The notes beneath the pieces were generated by a model that saw only the letters and a program-made list of their open reading frames with translations, was not told where the DNA came from and did no database searches. A stretch of 47,769 nt of DNA from Desulfobacterales bacterium (lineage in GTDB: Bacteria; Desulfobacterota; Desulfobacteria; Desulfobacterales; SpSt-501): positions 1 through 47,769 of the forward strand of contig JAUQXK010000130.1 of assembly GCA_030834695.1 (NCBI GenBank), read 5' to 3'. The position numbers and the translations under genes are program-made. Below, piece by piece: positions 15,346 through 22,331 of the stretch. Numbering within the stretch: position 1 is the first letter of the stretch; each line of letters opens with the position of its first letter.

Positions 15346-16410
15346 ATGGAACAGAAAATCGTCGCCGAGCTTAAAGAGCGTCTTCACGAACTTTTTCCGT
15401 TCGGTGGGGTTGAACTTTCTTTAGTCGCCGGGGGCAAGAGCAGCAACTCCGTGCAATTTGACTTATCCGGTCATTTTCGAATCGCCGGAAGCGGGTTCGA
15501 TATCGGGGTTGAAGTCATCCCGCCTCACAAGGCCTCCCTCATTCCTGAAATCATCCAAAGGTTAAAAGCGCATGCCGGGAAGCGGTCGAGCCGGGTGCCG
15601 GTGATCGTCGGGGAATATTTCAGCCCACAGCGGCAGAAGCAGTTCCGAGACGCCGGAGTCAACTACATCGACCTTTCCGGAAACGTTTTCCTGCACCACG
15701 GCAGTATTTATGTGGAAAGAGTCGGCTTTGCCAATCGGTACCCTGAAATGCGGCGCGGCCGTGGGCCTTTCTCCGACAAGGCCTCATTGATTCTGCGGGT
15801 GCTCCTCTCGGAGAAGCGTCGGCCCTGGGGAGTGCGGGAGATGGCGGATCGGGCGGGGCTCGACCCAGGCTTTGTTTCGCGCATGGCAAGGGAGTTGGAG
15901 TCGCGCGGGTATGCCGTTAGGGAGAATTCAAAAATCGAGCGGTTGAACCCGGAGCTGATATTGGAGGACTGGGTCAGGGATTATAGCTATCGGAAAAATC
16001 GACCGGAAAGCTGGTTTTGCCTGGCGGACTCACCGGAGGCAATCCTGGAGCGGCTGCGCCGGCTGAAACCACCTGAGAGCCTGGAGTATGCACTCGGGCT
16101 GCACGCCGGTGCTTCATTGGTTGCACCTCACGCGGTGTACAATGAAGTGCACCTAATCGTGTCCGGTGAGAAAGAAGCCGATTTTTTCATCGCCGGCTTG
16201 CAACTCAGGAGGGTTTCCCAGGGAGGTAACGTCGTCCTGCTGTTTCCTTTTTACAAACGGTCGGTGTTCCGGGATGTGCAGTCACGCGATGGGCTAAGGG
16301 TGGCATCCGATCTTCAGCTCTACCTGGACCTCTACAACTACCCGCTCCGCGGCCGGGAGCAGGCCGAGCACCTTTACGATAAACGCCTCAGGAAGGCGTT
16401 CAAGGGGTAG
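15346..16410 (+). CDS. Type IV AbiEi-like antitoxin / transcriptional regulator
   Basis: A 354-aa protein of the AbiEi-related group. An N-terminal region (1-140) has VPVIVGEYFSPQRQKQFRDAGVNYIDLSGN, typical of these proteins. It is followed by a winged helix (about 148-200: LLSEKRRPWGVREMADRAGLDPGFVSRMARELESRGYAV) and a C-terminal AbiEi-like domain. In AbiE systems the antitoxin represses its own promoter through inverted repeats and counteracts a nucleotidyltransferase toxin. Here the expected toxin is only a short remnant (16418-16564), so the regulator may be an orphan that persists for promoter control or as an anti-toxin. The ATG lies right next to an operator half-site and has no clear Shine-Dalgarno. 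Confidence 0.75.
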   Translation: MEQKIVAELKERLHELFPFGGVELSLVAGGKSSNSVQFDLSGHFRIAGSGFDIGVEVIPPHKASLIPEIIQRLKAHAGKRSSRVPVIVGEYFSPQRQKQFRDAGVNYIDLSGNVFLHHGSIYVERVGFANRYPEMRRGRGPFSDKASLILRVLLSEKRRPWGVREMADRAGLDPGFVSRMARELESRGYAVRENSKIERLNPELILEDWVRDYSYRKNRPESWFCLADSPEAILERLRRLKPPESLEYALGLHAGASLVAPHAVYNEVHLIVSGEKEADFFIAGLQLRRVSQGGNVVLLFPFYKRSVFRDVQSRDGLRVASDLQLYLDLYNYPLRGREQAEHLYDKRLRKAFKG

Positions 16411-16417
16411 GCGGGAC

Positions 16418-16564
16418 GTGGTGGACCGCTTTCATGTCGGCTTTTTGAAAAGCATCGGGCTGATAAAAGACTACCTGCCGCATCTGGTCATCGGCGGAGG
16501 CTGGGCGCCCTCCCGGTTGCGTTGGCCGCACAGATGCGGTTTTCAAACATCAAACAGATCATGA
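16418..16564 (+). pseudogene. Truncated AbiEii-like toxin remnant
   Basis: A GTG-started 48-codon frame begins 7 nt after the AbiEi stop and reads VDRFHVGFLKSIGLIKDYLPHLVIGGGWAP. The LPHLVIGGGWAP end is the typical N-terminus of the nucleotidyltransferase-like partners of AbiEi-type regulators. After this the sequence diverges (SRLRWPHRCGF...) and stops; the GS-x10-D-x-D catalytic motif is absent from the window. Read as a toxin gene deleted after about 31 codons, with HicAB now in its place. Confidence 0.6.
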
Positions 16565-16583
16565 ACAGAGATTTGATTGATTT

Positions 16584-16611
16584 TTGACTTGTAACTGTAT
16601 ATGGTTACTAT
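16584..16611 (+). promoter_or_regulatory. HicAB promoter/operator region
   Basis: TTGACT (16584-16589), 16-bp spacer, TACTAT (16606-16611), directly before the hicA ATG. An inverted repeat GTAAC (16591-16595)/GTTAC (16604-16608) lies between the boxes and could be a HicB operator. The -10 ends at the start codon, so either hicA is read from a later start, the transcript is leaderless, or an alternative upstream promoter is used. Confidence 0.45.
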
Positions 16612-16857
16612 ATGACCAAACGGGAAAAGCTGTTTGCCCGAGCCATGAGCAACCCACAGGGCCTTTCCTTCGGCGATTTTCAGACGCTCTTGCGCCAGGC
16701 GGGATGGACCTTCGATCACCAAAAAGGCAGCCATCGGATTTGGTACTCTCCGACCGGGTATCGGCTCTCTGTTCAAGAGGGTCGGAGCGGGAAGGCCAAG
16801 GGCTATCAGGTCGAGCAATTCCTGAGGCGATATGAGGTTGAAAATGAAAAAGTCTGA
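16612..16857 (+). CDS. hicA: HicA-family mRNA interferase toxin
   Basis: An 81-aa YcfA/HicA-like protein with a dsRBD-like fold that cleaves mRNA. The family signature is present: FGDFQTLLRQAGWTFDHQKGSHRIW, with catalytic H41 in GSH, followed by the beta-hairpin YRLSVQEG and the final helix QVEQFLRRYEV. It overlaps the antitoxin gene by 14 bp in the usual HicA-HicB order. An internal ATG at 16645 is an alternative start, but it would lose the first helix residues. Confidence 0.87.
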   Translation: MTKREKLFARAMSNPQGLSFGDFQTLLRQAGWTFDHQKGSHRIWYSPTGYRLSVQEGRSGKAKGYQVEQFLRRYEVENEKV

Positions 16858-17188
16858 CCGGTTCGATGGATTTACCGTCAATGTGTTTTTGGATGAGGAT
16901 GGCGATTATCTGGCTCATTTTGTCGAGTTGCCGAACGTATCCGCCTACGGGGAGTCACCGGAAGAGGCGCTGACCGAATTGGCTACGGCATGGGAAGGCG
17001 TAAAAGAAAGCTACAAAAAGCACGGTGAAAAAGTTCCTGTGTCACCGGTGCGAAAGAAATACAGTGGCCAATTCAACGTGCGCATCGACCGGCGCCTGCA
17101 CCGAGCCCTAGCCATCGAGGCGGCCAGAGCGGGCATATCCTTAAATGCCATCGTTTCGCAGAAGCTGGCCAAAAGCGTTTCGGTATAG
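16844..17188 (+). CDS. hicB: HicB-family antitoxin
   Basis: A 114-aa antitoxin with the partial RNase H-like HicB domain (FTVNVFLDEDGDYLAHFVELPNVSAYGESPEEALTEL) followed by a ribbon-helix-helix DNA-binding tail (SGQFNVRIDRRLHRALAIEAARAGISLNAIV). The RHH tail implies autorepression. The start at 16844 has GAGG 6 nt upstream and overlaps the hicA end; a longer frame from 16832 is possible. Confidence 0.87.
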   Translation: MKKSDRFDGFTVNVFLDEDGDYLAHFVELPNVSAYGESPEEALTELATAWEGVKESYKKHGEKVPVSPVRKKYSGQFNVRIDRRLHRALAIEAARAGISLNAIVSQKLAKSVSV

Positions 17189-17460
17189 AGCTTGGGGCAC
17201 TTCATCCGGCAGGGATAGATCGGCCCAAGGCGTAGTCGGCTTCCTCGTAAAGCTGAATTTGCCGCTTATTCAGGCCGAGTTGCAATAACCCCTCACAGGC
17301 TGACGCTGATTGGGTAGATCTATATAGCTGAAAACCTTTTGCCGGTGGTTGTTGTCTGCGCTCGTCCGCGTGGGTCTGCGGCTGAAATCTTTTCTTAACC
17401 GTGCTTAACCCCTCCCTTTATTTCCACACCCTCCGTCACCTGAAGCCCCGCCAGTACGGG

Positions 17461-17517
17461 GAGGCGGGGACTGGCTTGAAATTATGAAATTCGGCCGGAA
17501 GTTCCTTGGCTCAGGGG
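17461..17517 (+). repeat. 57-bp direct repeat, copy 2
   Basis: Partner of 14871-14927, same orientation, four mismatches. It lies about 130 bp upstream of the second WecA-like gene, so the repeated pair spans 2.6 kb of toxin-antitoxin content. Confidence 0.9.
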
Positions 17518-17550
17518 TGAACTGGGTGAAGGCGCCCCGCCGAGCGCGTT

Positions 17551-17640
17551 CACCGCAAACCCGACAACCCCCAACACCTGCTGAACCCGCCCAACCCGAG
17601 CAGCTCGTGCAACCCATAACCCCAACCCATCCAACCGGGC
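17551..17640. repeat. C/A-rich AACCC repeat leader (copy 2) with minus-strand G-quadruplex potential
   Basis: Degenerate AACCC/CAACCC units precede the second WecA-like gene. On the minus strand, about 17607-17640 reads as G-runs of three or more separated by short TT/TTAT loops, meeting the G3+N1-7 pattern four times. The related leader at 10018-10078 has three such runs plus a GG. Confidence 0.55.
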
Positions 17641-17647
17641 GCTTTCC

Positions 17648-19300
17648 ATGATCTTCCTGTCCACCTTGCTGATTTCGATGTTCATCACCATGGCGCTGAT
17701 CTCCATCCTGCGCACGGCGGCGGTGCGGCTGCAGGCGGGGCTGGACGTGCCCGACGCGCGCAAGGTGCACAGCGCGCCCGTGCCCAAGGTGGGCGGGCTG
17801 GCCATGGCCGTCGGCGCGCTGGCGCCGGTGATCTGGGTCGCCGACGGCGGGCGGTTTCTCAACTCGGTGCTGCTCGGCGCCGGCGTGATCGTGCTCTTCG
17901 GGCTGGCGGACGACCTGAAGAACCTGGGCTGGAAGGCCAAGTTCGCCGGCCAGGTCGCGGCCGCGCTCCTGGTCATCGTCTACGGGAAGCTCACCATCTG
18001 CTCGCTCGGCAGCTGCCTGCCCGACGGGATGGGCCTGCCCGAGGCGCTCGCGCTTCCGATCACGCTGGTCGTGGTCGTGGGGGTCACCAACGCCATCAAC
18101 CTCTCGGACGGCCTGGACGGGCTGGCCGGCGGGACCTCGCTCTTGATCTTCCTGTGCATGGGTCTGCTGTGCTTTACCGGTGGCGATTTTCCGGAGAAGA
18201 TCGTCGTCATGCTGCTGTGCACGGCGGTGGTCGGCGCCATATTCGGGTTTCTGCGGTTCAACACCCACCCGGCCACGGTGTTCATGGGCGACACCGGCAG
18301 TCAGCTGCTGGGGTTCCTGGCCGTGACCCTCGCGCTGGGGATCACCCAGCAGGAGTCCCCCCTCAGCCCGCTGCTGCCGCTCCTGGTGCTGGGCTTCCCG
18401 GTGCTCGACACCCTGACGGTGATGGCCGAGCGCATCGCGGTCGGCCGCCCGCCGTTTTCGCCGGACAAGAACCACTTCCACCACAAGCTCCTGCGGCTGG
18501 GCCTCTTCCACAGCGAGGCCGTGGTGGCGATCTACGGCATCACGGCGGTCCTCTGCGGAGCGGCGTTTCTGCTGCGTTATCATTCCGAATGGCTGATCAT
18601 CGCGATCTATGCCGGCTTCTGCGGGCTGGTCATCGCCTTCTTCACCCTGGCCGAGCGCCGCGGGTTTGCGTTCCACCGCACCGGGTTTTTCGATGTCGGG
18701 ATCAAGAGCCGGCTGAAGTTCATCAAAGACAAGAGCCTGGTGATCCGGGCCTGCTTCCTGCCGCTGCAGTACGGGCTGCCGCTGCTGTTCGTGGCGGCGG
18801 GGGTGGTGCGAAGCCAGGTGCCCGGTTACCTGGCGGCCGCGGTCGCGGGTTTTGCCGCGGCCATCCTCATCGTGCGGGTGATGAAAAAGGAGTGGGTGGG
18901 CAACACCCTGCGGGTCGCGTTCTATCTGATGGCGCCGATGGTGCTGAGCCTGGGAGGCATCGAACCGGCCGCGTGGGTCACGCCGGCCCTGCTGCGCGGC
19001 TACAACGTCGCCTTCGGCGCGCTCGCGCTGGTCACGGTGCTGACCCTCAAGTTCACCCGCCGGCGCAAGGGCTTCAAAGCCACCCCGATGGACTTTCTGA
19101 TCCTGGTGATCGCCCTGGTCGTGCCCAACCTGCCGGACAGCTTCATCAGCGGCCTGAGCCTGGGCGACATCGCGGTCAAGACGATCGTGCTGTTCTTCGG
19201 CTTCGAGGTTCTGATCGGCGAGCTGCGCGGCGAGCTGCGCAAGCTCACGGTCGGCATGGTCGCGGCCCTGGCCCTGCTGGTGGTGCGGGGGATCGGCTAG
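17648..19300 (+). CDS. WecA/MraY-family undecaprenyl-phosphate sugar-1-phosphate transferase, copy 2
   Basis: A 550-aa paralogue of the enzyme at 10083-11747, similar along its whole length, with the same start (MIFLSTLLISMF), DD motif (GLADDLKN), NAINLSDGLDGLAGG, FMGDTGS and KNHFHHK motifs. In the His motif F replaces I between the histidines. The same extra C-terminal membrane region ends GFKATPMDFLILVIALVVPN. It carries the catalytic residues, so it is probably active and may use a different sugar or serve as a backup initiator. The genes upstream are defence/toxin genes and an EpsI relic, not an intact exosortase. It is followed by a terminator. Confidence 0.9.
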   Translation: MIFLSTLLISMFITMALISILRTAAVRLQAGLDVPDARKVHSAPVPKVGGLAMAVGALAPVIWVADGGRFLNSVLLGAGVIVLFGLADDLKNLGWKAKFAGQVAAALLVIVYGKLTICSLGSCLPDGMGLPEALALPITLVVVVGVTNAINLSDGLDGLAGGTSLLIFLCMGLLCFTGGDFPEKIVVMLLCTAVVGAIFGFLRFNTHPATVFMGDTGSQLLGFLAVTLALGITQQESPLSPLLPLLVLGFPVLDTLTVMAERIAVGRPPFSPDKNHFHHKLLRLGLFHSEAVVAIYGITAVLCGAAFLLRYHSEWLIIAIYAGFCGLVIAFFTLAERRGFAFHRTGFFDVGIKSRLKFIKDKSLVIRACFLPLQYGLPLLFVAAGVVRSQVPGYLAAAVAGFAAAILIVRVMKKEWVGNTLRVAFYLMAPMVLSLGGIEPAAWVTPALLRGYNVAFGALALVTVLTLKFTRRRKGFKATPMDFLILVIALVVPNLPDSFISGLSLGDIAVKTIVLFFGFEVLIGELRGELRKLTVGMVAALALLVVRGIG

Positions 19301-19449
19301 GCGGAAGCGAAAAACGGCGCCGCCGGCCGGGGCCGTCGCTGAACGGCTTTTGGAAAGACCCGCCGATCCGCGCATAGTCGCGCCGAACCTGCGCTTGCCA
19401 GCAGGGTCGATCGGGGGTATTGGTAAAGGCGCAAAGCGGTCCGCGACGG

Positions 19450-19479
19450 AAGGCCCGCTGCAGCGATGCGGCGGGCCTT
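19450..19479 (+). terminator. Rho-independent terminator after WecA-like copy 2
   Basis: AAGGCCCGC (19450-19458) pairs with GCGGGCCTT (19471-19479), with a short T run after. It lies about 150 bp after the WecA-like stop. Confidence 0.7.
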
Positions 19480-19560
19480 TGCCGTCTGCTGACGCCCCCA
19501 GAGCGGACGGATCCGCCCGCCCATGGGTCGGACGCCTCGCGGCGCGGGAAGAGGAATGCC

Positions 19561-19887
19561 ATGCCCCGGATCATCGATACCGAAACGGTCATACCGGTCA
19601 TACGCGATTTGATCATCGACGCCTGCATCGACCTCAACGACAATACGGTGCAGGCCATCCGCAGCTGTCTGGCCCGAGAGGAATCCCCCCTGGGCCGGCA
19701 GGTGCTGGAGGAGCTGCTCGCCAATGCGGCCTATGCCAAGCAGGAGCATATCGCCTATCCGGATTTAAAGACCGGATCGATCAAGCGCCTCTACGTGGAA
19801 GACATGAAGGTCATGGTGGCGATCGACCCCGCGGGCCGGGTGCTGCACGACGAGGAGCGCAAAAAATACCGCATGGCCGACCGCTGA
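19561..19887 (+). CDS. Small protein with fumarase-alpha-like N-terminus
   Basis: A 108-aa protein; the ATG at 19561 has GAGGA 5 nt upstream. Residues 5-65 (DTETVIPVIRDLIIDACIDLN...LAREESPLGRQVLEELLANAAYAKQEHIAYP) resemble the N-terminal helical region of class I fumarate hydratase alpha/TtdA-type proteins. The iron-sulfur ligand region that should follow (QDTG...) is missing; instead a unique tail (SIKRLYVEDMKVMVAIDPAGRVLHDEERKKYR) follows. It could be a degenerated fumarase fragment or a small protein in its own right. An enzymatic role is unlikely without the cluster ligands. Confidence 0.5.
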   Translation: MPRIIDTETVIPVIRDLIIDACIDLNDNTVQAIRSCLAREESPLGRQVLEELLANAAYAKQEHIAYPDLKTGSIKRLYVEDMKVMVAIDPAGRVLHDEERKKYRMADR

Positions 19888-19917
19888 TCCGCTTGCGAAG
19901 GCAGCCCCACAATTTTC

Positions 19918-19947
19918 TTGACAAAAACCTCATGGTAACAGTAAGTT
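19918..19947 (+). promoter_or_regulatory. Candidate sigma-70 promoter for ihfA
   Basis: TTGACA (19918-19923), 18-bp spacer, TAAGTT (19942-19947), about 60 bp before the IHF start codon. Confidence 0.5.
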
Positions 19948-20005
19948 GCGTTAAAAAAACCGTGCAGACGGCTTGCATCCACCCTTTCAACGGAATCGCC
20001 GGACC

Positions 20006-20314
20006 ATGACCCTCACAAAAGAGCACCTGATCAACACCCTGGCCGAAGAAAACGGATACAGCCGCTTCCAGGCTGCCGAGCTGGTTGAAACCCTCATCGA
20101 GATCATCAAGTCCAGGCTCTCCTCGGGAGAGGACGTCCTGGTCAGCGGGTTCGGCAAGTTCTGCGTCCGGCAAAAGCGGGAGCGGCGCGGCCGGAACCCG
20201 GCCACCGGAGAGAGCATGGTGCTGGCTCCCAGACGGGTGGTGACGTTCAAGTGGTCGGGTCGGTTGCGGGACAGGATCAACGAGAGCCTGCAGACCGAAG
20301 CGGACCGCTCGTAA
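20006..20314 (+). CDS. ihfA: Integration host factor alpha-like DNA-bending protein
   Basis: A 102-aa HU/IHF-family protein. MTLTKEHLINTLAEENGYSRFQAAELVETLIEIIKSRL forms the dimerisation helices. VSGFGKFCVRQKRERRGRNPATGESM is the beta-arm region with the intercalating proline in RNPATGE, and TFKWSGRLRDRIN is the C-terminal helix; this arrangement is closer to IHF-alpha than to HU. IHF would assist sigma-54-dependent promoters, of which the window holds good candidates. Start 20006 is preferred over 19973 because it gives the usual N-terminus. A strong terminator follows. Confidence 0.88.
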   Translation: MTLTKEHLINTLAEENGYSRFQAAELVETLIEIIKSRLSSGEDVLVSGFGKFCVRQKRERRGRNPATGESMVLAPRRVVTFKWSGRLRDRINESLQTEADRS

Positions 20315-20347
20315 CACCACGGCACCCCGAGAATCATCGTTTCCGCC

Positions 20348-20376
20348 GGGCAGACCTGAAAAGGTCCTGCCTTTTT
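20348..20376 (+). terminator. Rho-independent terminator after ihfA
   Basis: GGCAG-ACCT pairs with AGGT-CCTGCC, leaving one bulged base; the GAAA tetraloop is closed by T/A. Five T residues follow (20372-20376). Confidence 0.8.
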
Positions 20377-20431
20377 CATTTCGTGCGCCCGGCTCCGCTC
20401 CGATTGCCGAACCCATCGAGGAGACTCCGAC

Positions 20432-20707
20432 GTGAAACTGTTAGACGCCTTGCGAACGACTGCGTTGTTCCTGATTGCAGCAGGACTCTTTGCGATGTCC
20501 TACGTGATCTATGACGTGATGGACCGGCACGGCCGATATGCTCCGGTCAGCTACGAGGACGAGACGGTCGTCGTCATGGACACCCATACCGGACGCGTGT
20601 TCAGCGTGGAAAGCGAGGAAAAGGAAACCACCAACCCGCGCAACGTCGCCTCCGTTTCCGGAACCCGCCAGCGCCTCCCCCAGAGACCGACCGTAAAAAG
20701 CAGATAG
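20432..20707 (+). CDS. Small single-pass membrane protein, unknown
   Basis: A 91-aa protein starting at GTG 20432 with GAGGAG 9 nt upstream. One hydrophobic helix (about 9-27: TTALFLIAAGLFAMSYVIY) is followed by a hydrophilic tail (VVVMDTHTGRVFSVESEEKETT). No family recognised. The N-in, C-out layout and small size suggest a minor envelope protein. It has its own ribosome binding site after the ihfA terminator. Confidence 0.65.
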   Translation: MKLLDALRTTALFLIAAGLFAMSYVIYDVMDRHGRYAPVSYEDETVVVMDTHTGRVFSVESEEKETTNPRNVASVSGTRQRLPQRPTVKSR

Positions 20708-20742
20708 TCCGAACGGTCTTCCAAGTAAGTTGGGCCTTCTTC

Positions 20743-20792
20743 GGTGGGAGCGGCTTTCCAGCCGCGATGATCGAGGCTGAAAGCCTCTCCCA
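20743..20792. repeat. REP/REPIN-like palindromic element
   Basis: A 50-bp palindrome bounded by GTGGGAG (20743-20749) and CTCCCAC (20786-20792), containing two inner hairpins: GCGGCT-ttcc-AGCCGC (20749-20764) and GAGGCT-gaa-AGCCTC (20772-20786). The GTGGGAGCGGCTTTCCAGCCGC type is a widespread REP-like sequence of Proteobacteria moved by RAYT transposases. No transposase is in the window. Confidence 0.75.
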
Positions 20793-20873
20793 CATCAAAA
20801 ACTTTCTTGTCGGTAAAGTGGGGTCGTGCGCCATGGCTTGCTTATTATTAAGGTTCTCATAATGGTCTTCAGG

Positions 20874-20920
20874 TCGTCATTCCGGCATGCTCGACGCGCC
20901 GAACGCGGGAATCGGCCTGG
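20874..20920. repeat. ATTCC/GGAAT-type dispersed repeat, degenerate
   Basis: GTCATTCCGGC... followed by ...GCGGGAATCGG forms a degenerate inverted repeat of the common CATTCC(N)GGAATC intergenic class. A single copy is seen here, so its repeat nature is inferred from general knowledge. Confidence 0.35.
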
Positions 20921-20921
20921 G

Positions 20922-20950
20922 TTGACATAAGCTCTTCGCGCGGCTAAGGT
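20922..20950 (+). promoter_or_regulatory. Sigma-70 promoter for the permease/eIF2B-like pair
   Basis: TTGACA (20922-20927), exact 17-bp spacer, TAAGGT (20945-20950), about 75 bp before the start codon at 21027. Confidence 0.65.
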
Positions 20951-21026
20951 GACCCCTCTTTTTTGGCGCCACAGGATTATTTGAGGTGGATTTCCGGGCC
21001 GAATGGCCCCGTATAAAGGACTGTGC

Positions 21027-22331
21027 ATGGAAGGCATCTGGTTTCCGGTCGCTGTTTTCGTGGCGGTTTACGTCGTCATCACCTTCGAGTGGATCAACAA
21101 ATCCGTTGCGGCCCTGCTGGGGGTCATGATTCTGCTGGTGTTCCATGTGGTCGACGAGCACACGGCGGTCGGGCTCATCGACTTCGAAACCATCATGCTC
21201 CTGCTCGGGATGATGGCCATCGTGGCCGTGCTGAGAAAGTCCGGCTTCTTCACGATCATGTCGGTGTGGATCGCCGAGCGCACCGAGGGCAGCCCGCTGC
21301 GCATCCTGGTGCTTTTCTCGGTCGTGACCGCCACCACCTCGGCCTTCCTGGACAACGTCACCACGGTGCTGATCATCGTGCCGATCGTCATCGAGCTAAC
21401 CGCCGGGATGGGGCTGGACCCCAAGCTGTTCATCATCAGCCAGGCCGTGGTCTCGAACATCGGCGGCACGGCCACCCTGATCGGCGACCCGCCCAACATC
21501 ATCATCGGCTCCAAGGTGGGGCTGACCTTCAATCAGTTCCCCCTCTATCTCGCCGCCCCGGTCATCCTCTCGACGGCGGCCATGATCGTCTACTACTGGC
21601 TCAGCCACCGCGAATTGTTCCGCCCCATCAACACCAACCTGACCAAGCTCTTCTCGGTGCAGCTGCTGCTTGAAAAAATCCGCTTCGAGTTCCTCAGCCT
21701 CAAGATCGACCGGTTGTTTCTGGCCAAGGGCCTGGGGTGCCTGGCGCTGGCCATCGGACTTTTCGTCACCCAGACCATCACCAAGCTGTCCCCGGGGGTG
21801 GTGGCCCTGATGGTGGCGATGATCCTTTTCGTCATCACCCGCGTCGACGTCGAGCACATGCTGCAGGAGATCGAGTGGAGCACCCTGCTCTTTTTCGCCG
21901 GCCTGTTCATTTTGGTGGGCGTGCTGGAAAAGCGCGGGGCCATCGAGTGGGTGGCGCACAACGCGTTCCTGCGCGTGGGGGACAACCCCTACGTGATGGT
22001 GCTGGTGATCCTGTGGGTTTCCGGGATCGTTTCGGGCTTTCTGGACAACATCCCGTTCACGATCACCATGATCCCCATCGTCAGCGTCATGCAGGCGGCC
22101 AATCCCGTTCCCCACAACCTGCTCTGGTGGGCGCTGTCCCTGGGGGCCTGCTTCGGCGGCAACCTGACCATGATAGGGGCCTCGGCCAACATCGTCTCCG
22201 CGGGCATGGCGCGCAAGCTCGGATACGAGATCACCTTTTTCGAATTCTTCCGCTCGAGCGCGCTCATCACGCTGATCACCCTGGCGATCTGCTCCGTCTA
22301 TCTCACGCTGCTGCTCTGGATATCGCTATGA
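21027..22331 (+). CDS. SLC13/ArsB-like permease (P-protein family)
   Basis: A 434-aa transporter with 11-12 helices and the two inverted-repeat signature loops of the ion-transporter superfamily: NIGGTATLIGDPPNIIIGS (about 150-168) and GGNLTMIGASANIVSAG (about 375-392). Each is preceded by a FLDN motif (TSAFLDNVTTVL; SGFLDNIPFTITM). Relatives carry anions (arsenite, dicarboxylate, silicate) or exchange Na+/H+; the substrate cannot be assigned. The start at 21027 is chosen because AAAGGA lies 6 nt upstream; the frame from 21003 adds eight residues. The TGA stop overlaps the ATG of the next gene (ATGA), so the two are translationally coupled. Confidence 0.85.
   Translation: MEGIWFPVAVFVAVYVVITFEWINKSVAALLGVMILLVFHVVDEHTAVGLIDFETIMLLLGMMAIVAVLRKSGFFTIMSVWIAERTEGSPLRILVLFSVVTATTSAFLDNVTTVLIIVPIVIELTAGMGLDPKLFIISQAVVSNIGGTATLIGDPPNIIIGSKVGLTFNQFPLYLAAPVILSTAAMIVYYWLSHRELFRPINTNLTKLFSVQLLLEKIRFEFLSLKIDRLFLAKGLGCLALAIGLFVTQTITKLSPGVVALMVAMILFVITRVDVEHMLQEIEWSTLLFFAGLFILVGVLEKRGAIEWVAHNAFLRVGDNPYVMVLVILWVSGIVSGFLDNIPFTITMIPIVSVMQAANPVPHNLLWWALSLGACFGGNLTMIGASANIVSAGMARKLGYEITFFEFFRSSALITLITLAICSVYLTLLLWISL

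Larger units (their letters stand above)
17189..17647. other. Intergenic region with repeat copy 2, coding fragment and C-rich leader
   Basis: This 459-bp gap holds a minus-strand coding-like fragment (17202-17320: ...LLQLGLNKRQIQLYEEADYALGRSIPAG, stop at 17202) with no recognisable family. It also holds a CCCCGCC/GGCGGGG inverted repeat (17446-17452/17463-17469), direct-repeat copy 2 (17461-17517) and the C/A-rich leader (17551-17640). No clear promoter was identified for the downstream WecA-like gene. Confidence 0.5.

Noticed and set aside
17202-17320. Minus-strand coding fragment (LLQLGLNKRQIQLYEEADYALG)
   Set aside because: It reads like protein but has no start, no family match and is under 40 codons; kept only as a note in the intergenic entry.
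17551-17640. CRISPR-like array in the AACCC-rich leader
   Set aside because: Units are degenerate, unspaced and short; there are no conserved repeats with unique spacers.
17405-19375. Very long minus-strand open frame (about 650 codons) opposite the second WecA-like gene
   Set aside because: It is made of Q/H/R/D-rich residues typical of antisense reading of a GC-rich membrane gene, and the + strand holds all family motifs.
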